From contig NZ_JACIJM010000004.1 in NCBI RefSeq assembly GCF_014199395.1, positions 124,001 through 188,000 of the forward strand: a DNA stretch of 64,000 bases, written 5' to 3'. Below, piece after piece: positions 43,510-52,531 of this stretch. This DNA comes from Yoonia ponticola. Its GTDB lineage: Bacteria > Pseudomonadota > Alphaproteobacteria > Rhodobacterales > Rhodobacteraceae. How positions within the stretch are numbered: position 1 is the stretch's first letter; each line of letters starts with the position of its first letter. The translations under genes and the position numbers were made by a program. The notes under the pieces are model-generated. The model ran no database searches, was not told where the DNA came from, and worked only from the letters and a program-made list of their open reading frames with translations.

Positions 43510-44481
43510 TTAATGAATATCTGCGACGAGTTCGGCTTGCGCGTCACCCAGTTTGTCACGGTCGAGGTACTTGCCCTCACTGTCGATCCCCTCTTTGCGC
43601 TCAAGGTACGAGCGATAAAAGAAGGCCACGGCTTGCAGCATCACCATCACGGTGAACACGACGAGCAGGATCTTGAACAGGAAGTAGGCGTTGAACCCGT
43701 TTGGCGAAAAGCCGATGGTTTCGACGTTCCAGCGCAACGCGCGGGCTTTGCCGATCAACCGCTCTAGGCTGTCAGAGGCGGACGGGTTTGGCACAACCAG
43801 ATGCCGCCACAAAAAGAACCACCCGTAAAGCCATGTCAGCAGTGCTGCGGGGATCATGAACAACAGTGACCCCACCATATCAATCGTGCGCTTGGCGCGG
43901 AAACTGATCGCGGAATAGACCAGATCGACGCGGACGTGACCACCTTGGACGAATGTATAGGTGGCACACAGGCAGACGATCAGGGCGTTGTAGAGCTTGA
44001 GTTCTTCGGACCACCAACTCACGTCTTTGGTAAAGGCAGAGCCAAACCCGATCGACATCTCGGACACCGCAAAGACGCGCTGCATAAAGATAATCATGAT
44101 CTGCTGTAGAACCATCAACAGGCCGGCCCACGCAAAGAAGCGACCAACCGCGTTGGCAAAGCCTTCAAGGACGCGCACACAGCCCCACATGAACTGATTG
44201 CGCCACAGGCCCACGCCCGTGACGATCAAGAAAATCATGAATATCACAAAGAACAATTCAGCCGAGGCACCATAATAGATGAACCGCATCATCGATTCAC
44301 TATTGGACCAGTCCAGCCACTGCCCGGTATGCGCAAAAGCGTAAACCAGATTGAACGGCGCCTCTAACAAATTGCCAAAGACGTACTGGATGGGGCCGCC
44401 CATCTCGAATTTGTCCAGACAAGAAACCGTGTCTTCCGCAGATGCCCGGAAAAAGCCCGTGCAGGCGATATCGTCTTCCAT
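43510..44481 (-). CDS. dctQ: TRAP transporter small permease, long form
   Basis: The 323-residue DctQ-type subunit has a family core of four membrane helices: GRFFAWAGLLMVLQQIMIIF, ALIVCLCATYTFVQGGHVRV with DLVYSAISFRAKRTIDMVGS, and MIPAALLTWLYGWFF. Additional N- and C-terminal segments make it longer than the common 160-200 residues. It starts with a soluble cysteine-containing segment (DIACTGFFRASAEDTVSC). It ends 12 bp before the large permease gene. Confidence 0.88.
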   Translation of the reverse strand: MEDDIACTGFFRASAEDTVSCLDKFEMGGPIQYVFGNLLEAPFNLVYAFAHTGQWLDWSNSESMMRFIYYGASAELFFVIFMIFLIVTGVGLWRNQFMWGCVRVLEGFANAVGRFFAWAGLLMVLQQIMIIFMQRVFAVSEMSIGFGSAFTKDVSWWSEELKLYNALIVCLCATYTFVQGGHVRVDLVYSAISFRAKRTIDMVGSLLFMIPAALLTWLYGWFFLWRHLVVPNPSASDSLERLIGKARALRWNVETIGFSPNGFNAYFLFKILLVVFTVMVMLQAVAFFYRSYLERKEGIDSEGKYLDRDKLGDAQAELVADIH

Positions 44482-44543
44482 GATGTCCCCTTATCCCTTG
44501 CGCGGGGACCGATAGGCCCACACCACGCTCAAATTTCAGTGTT

Positions 44544-44570
44544 GGCCCGACGTCAAAACGACGCCGGGCC
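44544..44570 (-). terminator. Intercistronic hairpin between dctP and dctQ
   Basis: GGCCCG-A-CGTC and GACG-C-CGGGCC form a two-part stem with loop AAAAC. Such hairpins after the substrate-binding gene commonly reduce transcription of the permease genes relative to the abundant binding protein. Confidence 0.65.
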
Positions 44571-44603
44571 ATACTTCGTTCACGTGCGTAATCCCTTGCG
44601 GAA

Positions 44604-45686
44604 TTAGCTCATCACGCGGTCACGTTGTGTGCGGTAAACGCCTTCGGACTTTTGAATCCAGCTCGAAGAGGCTGCCATGGATGCGTTGTAAGACGCGCGC
44701 AGACGGTCATAGAGATCGTCGCCAGCGTATTGATCCAATGTCTCTTTTGCAGCGACGCCCATTGCGTCCCAAACTGAGTCAGGGAATTCCAGAACCTTCA
44801 CGCCACCAGCTTGCAAACGCTGAAGCGCTGCACCGTTGTTGTTCATGAACTGGGCAAGGTTCCACTGATGCGCTTCAGCAGAGGCGATCTCGATGATCTT
44901 CTGATGCGTTGGCGACAGGCTGTCGAATACGTCGAGGTTTGTGGCCAGCGACAAAGCAGCGCCCGGCTCGTGCATACCAGCTGTGTAGTAGAACTTTGTG
45001 ATCTCTTGGAAACCGGCTTTTTCGTCAGCCCATGGACCGATCCATTCGGTGCCGTCAATCGCACCAGATGCCAACGCTTGGTACACTTCTGCACCCGGAA
45101 GGTTCTGCACGGATGCGCCCATTTTACCCAGTGCTTCACCACCAAGACCCGGCATACGGAATTTTAGACCTTGGAAATCCTCTGGACCCGCGATCTCTTT
45201 CGAGAACCAGCCACCGGACTGTGGACCCGTGTTCCCCGCAAGGAAAGATTTCAGACCAAAGATCTGACCCAGCTCGTCGTGGAACCCTTGGCCTTCGCCT
45301 TGGTAGTACCAGTTCGAGATTTCTTGCGCTGTCATACCAAAGGGTACGGACGTGAAATACGCATAGCTTGGGTGCTGGTTAACGAAATAGTAATCGGCAC
45401 CGTGATACATGTCGGCTTGGCCGGATGTCACCGCGTCAAACACTTCGAATGCACCAACAAGTTCGCCAGCGGCTTTCAGATCGATGGTCAAATCACCATC
45501 GGTCATGGCTGTGATTGTGTCAGCGGCACGCTGGGCTGCGTCATGCACACCAGCAAGGCCACGACCCCATGTTGTCACAAGCGTGAGCGTGCGCTTGCCT
45601 TGCGCGTATGCAGGTGCCGCCAGTGACGTGGCTGCGGCTGCAGTCCCGCCAAGTGCGGAATTTTTAAGAAAAGAACGACGATCCAT
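44604..45686 (-). CDS. dctP: TRAP transporter substrate-binding protein (TakP-like)
   Basis: From ATG 45686 (GGAGG seven bases upstream) the 360-residue protein carries a Tat-type signal, DRRSFLKNSALGG. The mature protein matches the DctP family, especially the TakP-like branch that binds alpha-keto acids: TLVTTWGRGLAGVHDAAQRA, GADYYFVNQHPSYAYFTSVP and GLKFRMPGLGGEALGKMGAS, with the conserved Arg in KFRMPG and Trp in EWIGPWADEK. It is divergent from a sensor kinase, which likely controls it. Confidence 0.9.
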   Translation of the reverse strand: MDRRSFLKNSALGGTAAAATSLAAPAYAQGKRTLTLVTTWGRGLAGVHDAAQRAADTITAMTDGDLTIDLKAAGELVGAFEVFDAVTSGQADMYHGADYYFVNQHPSYAYFTSVPFGMTAQEISNWYYQGEGQGFHDELGQIFGLKSFLAGNTGPQSGGWFSKEIAGPEDFQGLKFRMPGLGGEALGKMGASVQNLPGAEVYQALASGAIDGTEWIGPWADEKAGFQEITKFYYTAGMHEPGAALSLATNLDVFDSLSPTHQKIIEIASAEAHQWNLAQFMNNNGAALQRLQAGGVKVLEFPDSVWDAMGVAAKETLDQYAGDDLYDRLRASYNASMAASSSWIQKSEGVYRTQRDRVMS

Positions 45687-45912
45687 TTGGTTTCCTCCCA
45701 TGGTGTTTCCCCCACACATTGCGGCCTCCCAGCGGCACGTGCAGATCAATTCGCAAGCGGAAGCTAGCCGAGTGACCGTCACCCGAGAATACGTAGTACT
45801 GCGTAGTTTTCGCATTTAATTGGGCAAATCCGCATTTTTCTTTGCAACCTCAGCGCGATATCGGCGCTATTTCGGGCCTCCCTTACGTCGATTCGGGTTT
45901 GATTCGGCGGCA

Positions 45913-47367
45913 ATGCGCCTTATGCCCGCCGACATGACCGCTCTCTTTCGGCGCCTGCGCGGCGCGATCACGCTCAGCTACGGGCACAAGCTGTTTATGC
46001 TTGCCACGGTCCCACTGCTGCTTGCGGTGACGGTGATCTCGATTGTCGTGACCTATCAGTCGCGCGACTTAGCCGAGCGTGAAATCGCAGCACTTGAGGC
46101 GCAATTAATCACCACCAAACGCGACGAGTTGAAAAACTACCTGTCGATTGCCCGCACCGCATTTGTGAACACCTACGGACGCGCAGCCCCCGATGACGCG
46201 GCAGCGAAACTTCAAGTCACGCAAGTACTGTCCTCGATCCTCTACGGCCCCGACGGCTACTTTTTCGTGTTCGACTATCAGGGCAACAACCTCGTAGCGC
46301 CGCGCCAAACCTACCTGATTAACCGTAATTGGTCGGGCCTAGAGGACGCATCCGGCATCCCGATCACCGACGAATTGATCCAGATCGCACGGGCGGGCGG
46401 CGGGTATCACAGCTTTGACTGGCCAAAACCATCAACGGGTGAATTAGGCCGCATGGTGGTCTACGTGAACGGGCTGCAAGACTGGAAATGGGTGATCGGC
46501 ACCGGCATTTTCATCGACGACGTGTTGGACACCGTGACCAAAGCGCGGGCCGAAGTCGAAAACCGCATCTCGCAAACCGCGCTCTATATCGTGGCTATCG
46601 TGATCGTGGCGCTGATCAGCGTCTTTCTGTCGGGTCTCGTGCTGAATATCCGCGAACGGCGAATGGCGGATTTGAAACTCAAGGCCCTCACCCAACGCAT
46701 CATCGACACCCAAGAAGAAGAACGCGGCCGCGTCGCCCGTGAACTGCACGACGGGATTTCACAAATGCTGGTCGGTGTGCGTTACGCGCTCGAACTGACC
46801 AAACGGCGGTTCCAGATCAAAGACGACCGCGTGGGCGATAGCCTCGACAAGGGGATCGCGGGCCTTGGCAGTGCAATCCAAGAAGTCCGCCGGATCAGCC
46901 GCGATCTGCGCCCCGGTGTGCTGGATGACCTCGGTCTTGGCCCTGCCCTGCAATCGCTTGCCGATGAATTCGGGCAACGCACAGGCGTTGATGTCACAGT
47001 GGAAACCGTGGTGTTCCGTGGCCGATTGGACCAAGAGGCGCGCATTTCACTGTACCGCATCGCCCAAGAGGCATTGACCAACATCGAACGCCATTCCGAC
47101 GCGCAAACCGTCACCATCATGCTCAAAGGCAACCGCGCTGGTGGCCGTCTGAAAATCACCGACAACGGCAAAGGCATGTCTGAGGATTCGATGCAAAAAC
47201 CGGGTCTTGGCCTGCGCAACATGCAAGAACGCATCGAACAATTAGGCGGCACAATCACAATCACATCGACCCGCGACGGCACCACAATTGACGCCCAAGT
47301 GCCGTTGACCCATATGCTCAGCCCACACGCCATTGACGATCCGGACAACCAAAGGACCCCCACATGA
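45913..47367 (+). CDS. Sensor histidine kinase with cache sensor (NarL type)
   Basis: The protein (484 residues from ATG 45913; starts at 45922 or 45934 are also possible) has an N-terminal membrane helix (KLFMLATVPLLLAVTVISIV), a periplasmic sCache domain (YGPDGYFFVFDYQGNNLVAP and ELGRMVVYVNGLQDWKWVIG), a second helix (LYIVAIVIVALISVFLSGLV), then the HisKA_3 phosphoacceptor region RVARELHDGISQMLVGVRYA and an ATPase domain with GLGLRNMQERIEQLGG. It probably senses a small carboxylate and shares a divergent control region with the TRAP operon. Its stop overlaps the response regulator start. Confidence 0.9.
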   Translation: MRLMPADMTALFRRLRGAITLSYGHKLFMLATVPLLLAVTVISIVVTYQSRDLAEREIAALEAQLITTKRDELKNYLSIARTAFVNTYGRAAPDDAAAKLQVTQVLSSILYGPDGYFFVFDYQGNNLVAPRQTYLINRNWSGLEDASGIPITDELIQIARAGGGYHSFDWPKPSTGELGRMVVYVNGLQDWKWVIGTGIFIDDVLDTVTKARAEVENRISQTALYIVAIVIVALISVFLSGLVLNIRERRMADLKLKALTQRIIDTQEEERGRVARELHDGISQMLVGVRYALELTKRRFQIKDDRVGDSLDKGIAGLGSAIQEVRRISRDLRPGVLDDLGLGPALQSLADEFGQRTGVDVTVETVVFRGRLDQEARISLYRIAQEALTNIERHSDAQTVTIMLKGNRAGGRLKITDNGKGMSEDSMQKPGLGLRNMQERIEQLGGTITITSTRDGTTIDAQVPLTHMLSPHAIDDPDNQRTPT

Positions 47368-47996
47368 ACGCCCGCGTTTTAATCGTTGATGATCACCCGA
47401 TGATCACGGAAGGCATCCAAGCCATCCTCGAAAGCTATGACGACATCACGATTGTCGGGGCCTTGAACAGCGGGCGCGAAGCGATAGATCAGGTCTGCCA
47501 ACTGGCACCTGACGTCATTCTGATGGACCTCAACATGCCCGGTATCAGCGGCTTGAACGCGACCGAGATGATCCTCGAAAAACGCCCCGAAACCCGCATT
47601 CTGATCCTGTCGATGCATGACAGCCCCGAATATATCAACTCTGCACTGTCGCATGGGGCCAAAGGCTATGTGCTGAAAGACGTGCCAACCGAAGAAATCA
47701 AAACCGCAATCGAAGTCTTGATGGCGGGCGGCGAATACCTGTGTACGGGGGCGAAAACGTCGCTGTCGCCGCGCATCGCGGACGGGCGCGAACCGCTCAC
47801 GGGGCGCGAACAAACGATCCTGTTGGAACTGGCGCAGGGCAAAACCAACAAAGACGTGGCCGCGACGCTCGATATTTCGGTCCGGACCGTCGAGACGCAC
47901 CGCAACAACATCAAACGCAAACTCGGGATTTCTAGCACCGCAGGACTGACGCGCTACGCGATGGAACACGGCGTTCTGCAAGGCACCGGACGCTAA
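47364..47996 (+). CDS. Response regulator, NarL/FixJ-type (LuxR HTH)
   Basis: The 210-residue regulator has a receiver domain (VLIVDDHPMITEG, phospho-acceptor Asp in VILMDLNMPG, and Lys in GYVLKDVPTEEI) and a C-terminal LuxR helix-turn-helix (LTGREQTILLELAQGKTNKD and ETHRNNIKRKLG). It overlaps the kinase by 4 bases (ATGA), so the two form a two-component pair. Its likely target is the divergent TRAP operon. Confidence 0.94.
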   Translation: MNARVLIVDDHPMITEGIQAILESYDDITIVGALNSGREAIDQVCQLAPDVILMDLNMPGISGLNATEMILEKRPETRILILSMHDSPEYINSALSHGAKGYVLKDVPTEEIKTAIEVLMAGGEYLCTGAKTSLSPRIADGREPLTGREQTILLELAQGKTNKDVAATLDISVRTVETHRNNIKRKLGISSTAGLTRYAMEHGVLQGTGR

Positions 47997-48097
47997 GACA
48001 AGGCACGACGGGGAACGAAACGCCCCGACACACATAAACCTTCCGCGCCTTAGGCGTGTCGTTTAGACGTTAACCAAACTTCGCACAGGAAGCCGCA

Positions 48098-48508
48098 ATG
48101 TCAAAAGTCGCTCACACAGCCCAGGATATGATCTCTGGCATGACGCCCACGCTGACACCAGGCGTCTTTGTGTTCACCACGACGACCGACCCCGACCTGA
48201 TGAAATCGCTGTGGCCGCACACAATCGGGACCTTCAAAGAGGCCGAAGGCATGTCATTTCTGATCCCCGTAGAGACAGCCGAAACCCTCAACCTCGATGC
48301 GGATCACCCAATGCGCTGCATCACGCTGAACGTGTATTCGTCGCTCGAAGGTGTCGGGCTAACCGCCGCCGTATCAGCCGCATTGGGGGCTGCAAATATC
48401 CCGTGCAACATGATCGCGGCATTCCACCACGACCACGTTTTTGTGCCGTCAGATTTGAGCCAAAAGGCGCTGGACGTCCTCGCAGAGCTGCAATCCAACG
48501 CGACCTGA
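48098..48508 (+). CDS. ACT domain-containing protein
   Basis: The 136-residue cytoplasmic protein contains a two-part ACT-like fold (FVFTTTTDPDLMKSLWPHTI, then CITLNVYSSLEGVGLTAAVS and AANIPCNMIAAFHHDHVFVP). ACT domains bind amino acids or other small ligands. It matches a small stand-alone ACT family (ACT_3 type). The ligand and partner are not known. It ends one base before the convergent Met-rich gene. Confidence 0.83.
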   Translation: MSKVAHTAQDMISGMTPTLTPGVFVFTTTTDPDLMKSLWPHTIGTFKEAEGMSFLIPVETAETLNLDADHPMRCITLNVYSSLEGVGLTAAVSAALGAANIPCNMIAAFHHDHVFVPSDLSQKALDVLAELQSNAT

Positions 48509-48509
48509 T

Positions 48510-49028
48510 TTACGGCGTCTGATCCGGTCCCTGCACAACAACTGTGGACGAAATGACGACGCCATTCTCGCTCCATTCGCTGTGGTCATTGGCGTTCAAC
48601 GTCACGGTCACATCGTTGTCGCCCGCCTGCAGAACAGCGCTCGGCAAATGATACCACGCAGCATACACCCGCGCGATTTTCACACCATTCACATAGACAT
48701 GCGCATGGCCTTCGTTGTCCTGCGCAGGACGGTTAATCGCGGCAGGTGTAAAGGTGAAATTGCGCGGCAAAATCTGGATGTTGTAGCCGTCCATCGCATC
48801 TGGAAACATCAGGTGCGTCAGGCTTGGTGCGGGCAGATCAGGCGACACCTCACGCGGCGGATGTTGGTGCATCGCACCCATCTGCGTCATCTCTGAGGCA
48901 TCCATTTCCATACCGGACATATCGCCCCCGTCAGCGGGCAGCGACGCCGTCATCTGGGCTATCGGCAAAAGCGTCATCAGGACCACCGCAAAGGCGGCCC
49001 CGATCACAAGATAAGCTATCTTTTCCAT
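48510..49028 (-). CDS. Met/His-rich membrane-anchored protein
   Basis: The 172-residue protein has an N-terminal membrane helix or signal (AYLVIGAAFAVVLMTLLPIA), a Met/His-rich segment (MSGMEMDASEMTQMGAMHQH) and a beta-rich C-terminal domain with GHAHVYVNGVKIARVY and SAVLQAGDNDVTVTLNANDH. The Met/His clusters resemble copper(I)-binding regions of periplasmic proteins. It follows the YHYH gene by 12 bp and is likely its partner. The exact family is unknown, and the metal function is inferred. Confidence 0.7.
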   Translation of the reverse strand: MEKIAYLVIGAAFAVVLMTLLPIAQMTASLPADGGDMSGMEMDASEMTQMGAMHQHPPREVSPDLPAPSLTHLMFPDAMDGYNIQILPRNFTFTPAAINRPAQDNEGHAHVYVNGVKIARVYAAWYHLPSAVLQAGDNDVTVTLNANDHSEWSENGVVISSTVVVQGPDQTP

Positions 49029-49040
49029 AGGCTTGCGGTC

Positions 49041-50036
49041 TTACTGACCAGGCGCTGGCATAGCGGCACGCAGAACGTCTTCGCTGATACCCATGGCCTC
49101 GGAAGCAGCGGCAAAGTCTGGCGGCATTGCATTACCCAAAGCGTCCATCAGCGCGTCCTGCGTCACACCCAATTGCGTGGCAACAGCACCAAAATCAGGC
49201 GCGCCGCCCTGAGGACCCATTGCGGCGACTTCGACCTCGCCGTGGTAGCAATCAATCATATAAGGGGCTTCGTCAGCGGTCAGGTGGTAATGGTAAATGC
49301 CCTCTGGGAATTCCGGCGTCACATCGACGTGGCCGCTACATTCGTCCAGATCCGCGTTTGTCACAATCGCACCACCAGCACCCTGATTGCCGTAGACCGG
49401 AAAGCCGTCTTCCAGCACGCCGATCATCACAGAATGCGCGTCCGCTTGCTCTAGCCCTTCGGTGATACAAACCGGAATACCGTGGTAGTGGTATTCAGTC
49501 CCGTCAACCAGCGTGTGACCGTTGCATTCGTCCAAAAACGCGACGTGATCGTGGACAACTTGATCGTCCAGCGCGACGACACTGCGTTCAAAATTCTCGT
49601 AATCGTTAAAGATCTGCGCACCGCTTAGGGCGACACCAATCCGGCCCAGCGACGTATCCGTCACGGCGTCCGTATAAACCGGCTGCGTCGTGATCGTCGT
49701 ATCTACGGGGGATTCCTTGAAATAATCAGCGGAATTCACGATATCAAAAAATTCGATGGGCTTGTCTTCAAACGGTTGATTGGTCGGATCGGACGGGATC
49801 AGATATTTCTCAGCAAAACCGTGGCTCGGGATACCGTCGGATTCAAAACGAAACGTATTCGCAGCCGTATCCATCGTAATCGTGACATTGTCCGACCATG
49901 CCGCAGCCTCAACAGCCGACGCAGTGTTCACACTGGCACTTGCACTGTCTTGCGCATTCAACGCCGAAAAAGAGAGCGTCGCCGCAGCGACCAAGACCGC
50001 CACGGCGGCTGTCCCATAAAGAGTTCTGTTAGACAT
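49041..50036 (-). CDS. Secreted YHYH-domain protein
   Basis: The 331-residue protein has a signal peptide (AAVAVLVAAATLSFSALNAQ) and a YHYH domain with two YHYH elements: DECNGHTLVDGTEYHYHGIP with VCI, and DECSGHVDVTPEFPEGIYHY with DCYHG. The duplicated Cys-Gly-His, YHYH and Cys pattern suggests a metal site and disulfides. The C-terminus has two helical repeats beginning PDFGAVATQLGVTQDALMDA. The family's function is unknown. It is the first gene of the pair with the Met-rich protein. Confidence 0.82.
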   Translation of the reverse strand: MSNRTLYGTAAVAVLVAAATLSFSALNAQDSASASVNTASAVEAAAWSDNVTITMDTAANTFRFESDGIPSHGFAEKYLIPSDPTNQPFEDKPIEFFDIVNSADYFKESPVDTTITTQPVYTDAVTDTSLGRIGVALSGAQIFNDYENFERSVVALDDQVVHDHVAFLDECNGHTLVDGTEYHYHGIPVCITEGLEQADAHSVMIGVLEDGFPVYGNQGAGGAIVTNADLDECSGHVDVTPEFPEGIYHYHLTADEAPYMIDCYHGEVEVAAMGPQGGAPDFGAVATQLGVTQDALMDALGNAMPPDFAAASEAMGISEDVLRAAMPAPGQ

Positions 50037-50343
50037 AACGTCGGTATCCTTTACGCCCGCAATTCAATTGGTAGCGCACTCGAGCACATTTTGCCCCGAT
50101 CTACGCCCACCTGTACTGCTTATACGACCACTCTACAAATTCCCGTCGCTGTTATGGCAGAAAAATTAACCCCCTTTGCGATAAAGAAACGGCTGGCCTT
50201 GCAGCCGCACGGCGCGACGCCGCCGCAGCAAAACGCACGAAACCGTGACCCATCCGTTGCATTTCACCCTAGCGAATTGACGCCCCCCACCCCACGTCTA
50301 TGGTCCGACACAGACACGCGATACAGCTGCAAAAGGACACGAC
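50037..50343. other. Divergent intergenic region, 307 bp
   Basis: No gene is seen between the YHYH start and the yghU start. A tRNA-like D-arm sequence occurs at about 50062-50084, but no cloverleaf can be completed. Divergent promoters are expected, but no clear -35/-10 pair stands out. Confidence 0.6.
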
Positions 50344-51207
50344 ATGACATATACGCCCCCTAAAGTTTGGACATGGGACGCCGAAAGCGGCGGCAAGTTC
50401 GCCTCGATCAACCGCCCCATCGCGGGCCCGACGCACGACAAAGAGCGCCAAGTCGGCAAACACCCGTTCCAGCTGTATTCGCTCGCAACACCCAACGGCG
50501 TCAAAGTCACGATCATGTTCGAAGAACTGCTCGCCGCAGGTCACACAGGCGCGGAATACGACGCTTGGATGATTAACATTAACGACGGCGACCAATTCGG
50601 GTCCGGCTTTGTGGACGTGAACCCGAACTCGAAAATCCCTGCGCTGTTTGACGAAACCACAGGCTCGCGCATTTTTGAATCCGGCGCGATCCTGTTGTAT
50701 CTGGCCGAGAAATTCGGGGCCTTCCTGCCATCCGATCCACAGGCCCGCACGGAAACGTTGAACTGGTTGTTCTGGCTGCAAGGGTCTGCACCGTACTTGG
50801 GCGGCGGCTTTGGGCACTTCTACGCCTATGCCCCCGAGAAATTCGAATACCCGATCAACCGTTTCGCAATGGAGGTCAAACGCCAGCTCGACGTGCTGGA
50901 CCGGCGCTTGGGCGAGAGCAAATTCTTGGGCGGCGACGACTACTCTATCGCCGACATTGCGACCTTCCCGTGGTATGGCGCAGTTGTGCAAGGCACGGTC
51001 TATGACGCCGCCGAATTCCTCGACACCGCGTCCTATAAAAACGTGAACCGCTGGGTCGATGAAATCGCAGCCCGTCCGGCCGTGATCCGTGGTAAAATGG
51101 TGAACCGCGCATGGGGCGACGAAGACGGCCAGTTGCGCGAACGGCATGACGCATCCGATTTTGAAACCCAGACTTGGGACAAAATCAAACCAGCCGACGC
51201 TGAATAA
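50344..51207 (+). CDS. yghU: Glutathione S-transferase family protein (YghU type)
   Basis: The 287-residue protein has an N-terminal extension followed by a thioredoxin-fold domain (FQLYSLATPNGVKVTIMFEE, NPNSKIPALFD and the glutathione-contact Ser in GSRIFESGAILLYLAEKF) and a helical C-terminal domain (LNWLFWLQGSAPYLGGGFGH and YSIADIATFPWYGAV). It matches the YghU/nu-class group with disulfide reductase activity toward glutathionylated or organic peroxide substrates. It is monocistronic and ends in a strong hairpin. Confidence 0.92.
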   Translation: MTYTPPKVWTWDAESGGKFASINRPIAGPTHDKERQVGKHPFQLYSLATPNGVKVTIMFEELLAAGHTGAEYDAWMININDGDQFGSGFVDVNPNSKIPALFDETTGSRIFESGAILLYLAEKFGAFLPSDPQARTETLNWLFWLQGSAPYLGGGFGHFYAYAPEKFEYPINRFAMEVKRQLDVLDRRLGESKFLGGDDYSIADIATFPWYGAVVQGTVYDAAEFLDTASYKNVNRWVDEIAARPAVIRGKMVNRAWGDEDGQLRERHDASDFETQTWDKIKPADAE

Positions 51208-51213
51208 ATACCA

Positions 51214-51247
51214 CAGGTGCCAAGCGTCGATTGACGCTTGGCACCTG
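51214..51247. terminator. Convergent hairpin terminator
   Basis: CAGGTGCCAAGCGTC and GACGCTTGGCACCTG form a perfect 15-bp stem with loop GATT, lying between the convergent yghU and oxidoreductase genes. It likely works in both directions, though T-runs are weak. Confidence 0.85.
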
Positions 51248-51275
51248 CACTTGAACTCTCATCAAAGAACGGCAG

Positions 51276-51869
51276 CTACGCCCCACCTGCCCCCAGATCA
51301 GCAACCTTACGCGACCATGCGGCGACAGTTGCGGGTTTTGGCTGGCTCGCTGCGGACAAATGCGTGACGCGCGTAGGCTTAATCCCCACAAAAGCAAAAA
51401 CCTGCCCACGCAACTGCCGCACCATCGCGTTTTTGTGGACCAAGCGGAAAAACCAGTTGGGTGTGTCCGACGTCATAATCACACGCGCTGTACGGCCCCC
51501 AAGCATCGGCATCGGAAGCCCCAAACGGGTTGTCTTGCGGGTATCAAAGGCGGCACCGGGCAAAAGTATCCGGTCAATCAACCCTTTCAATTTGGCAGGC
51601 ACCCCACCCCACCACATCGGCGTCAAAAGCACGATATGCTCGGACCAATCAATGTCCTGTTGAACCGTCTCCAGATCAGGTTCCAGCGGTTTGACGACGC
51701 TATATCCGGCATTTTCAAAGTCGGGATCAAAGTCCAGATCATGCAAATGAAGCACGCGAATATCATGGCCCGCGCGTGTCGCGGCATCCACATATTTTTC
51801 GGCCAGCATCTTAGAAAGCGACGCACTGGCAGGGTGTCCGTTCAGGACAAAGATACGTTTGGGAGTCAT
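51276..51869 (-). CDS. NAD(P)H-dependent flavodoxin-fold oxidoreductase
   Basis: The 197-residue protein has the flavodoxin-like quinone reductase fold: KRIFVLNGHPASASLSKMLA at the N-terminus, IVLLTPMWWGGVPAKLKGLI around residue 90 and the GGRTARVIMTSDTPNW region. It is like KefF/MdaB-type NAD(P)H:quinone reductases. ATG 51869 is chosen, with GGGAA upstream. It is divergent from a TetR gene with shared operators, so it is probably induced by a reactive or aromatic compound. Confidence 0.88.
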   Translation of the reverse strand: MTPKRIFVLNGHPASASLSKMLAEKYVDAATRAGHDIRVLHLHDLDFDPDFENAGYSVVKPLEPDLETVQQDIDWSEHIVLLTPMWWGGVPAKLKGLIDRILLPGAAFDTRKTTRLGLPMPMLGGRTARVIMTSDTPNWFFRLVHKNAMVRQLRGQVFAFVGIKPTRVTHLSAASQPKPATVAAWSRKVADLGAGGA

Positions 51870-51885
51870 TTGGGAATCCTTAAAT

Positions 51886-51928
51886 TGACCGCGGTCATTT
51901 ATTTGCAGCAATATTGACCGCGGTCAAT
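51886..51928. promoter_or_regulatory. Twin TetR-type operators
   Basis: TGACCGCGGTCA occurs twice as a perfect palindrome (51886-51897 and within ATTGACCGCGGTCAAT at 51913-51928), centres 29 bp apart. They sit between the divergent tetR and oxidoreductase starts and are almost surely bound by the adjacent TetR regulator. Confidence 0.85.
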
Positions 51929-51947
51929 ACAAGGATTACGAAACGCT

Positions 51948-52526
51948 ATGGGACGCGCCACGCAACAACGAACGTTAAAGACACGCGCGCAGCTGATCGC
52001 TGCCGCACGCAAGATTGTTGCGGATGCTGGATATGAGGCACTGCGCGTCGAAGACGTCGTGGCTGCAGCAACCGTCGCCAAGGGAACTTTCTTCGCGCAT
52101 TTCAAAGACAAAGACGCGCTGATGGATATCCTTATCGGGGACCACATCGACGCACTGCTTGATGACATGGAAAAGACGTCCCGCGTCACGTCAGTCGACG
52201 ACCTGATCGCAATCACAAAGCCATTGCTGCACTTTATCTCAAGTGAACGCTATATTTTTGATGTATTTCTGCGGCTGTCAGGGGCGCTGGCCGTCGAGGA
52301 TATCGGGAAAATTGCGACCACGCTCTACAGGCATGACCGCATTTTGGTGGGCCTCATGGCCGACAGCCCCTTCAGAAAAGACATTTCAACCGATCTGCTA
52401 TCAGAGGGCATCCAGTCATTCTGCATCAACGCCGTGGCACTCAGCTTTTGCGTTTTGCATCGTGGTCAAGACGTCGAAAGCAGGCTCTCTGTCTACCTCG
52501 ATGCGTGGCTCTGCCCCAAGTGTTAA
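51948..52526 (+). CDS. TetR family transcriptional repressor
   Basis: The 192-residue protein has an N-terminal TetR helix-turn-helix (LKTRAQLIAAARKIVADAGY and AATVAKGTFFAHFKDKDALM). The C-terminal ligand domain is helical and includes SSERYIFDVFLRLSGALAVE. Its promoter region carries two TGACCGCGGTCA palindromes, so autoregulation plus control of the divergent oxidoreductase is expected. The ligand is unknown. Confidence 0.93.
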   Translation: MGRATQQRTLKTRAQLIAAARKIVADAGYEALRVEDVVAAATVAKGTFFAHFKDKDALMDILIGDHIDALLDDMEKTSRVTSVDDLIAITKPLLHFISSERYIFDVFLRLSGALAVEDIGKIATTLYRHDRILVGLMADSPFRKDISTDLLSEGIQSFCINAVALSFCVLHRGQDVESRLSVYLDAWLCPKC

Positions 52527-52531
52527 CGCAG

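Noticed and set aside
50062..50084. tRNA-like sequence TCAATTGGTAGCGCACTCGAG
   Set aside because: The D-arm resemblance is real, but no acceptor pairing, anticodon stem or TTCGA T-arm follows.
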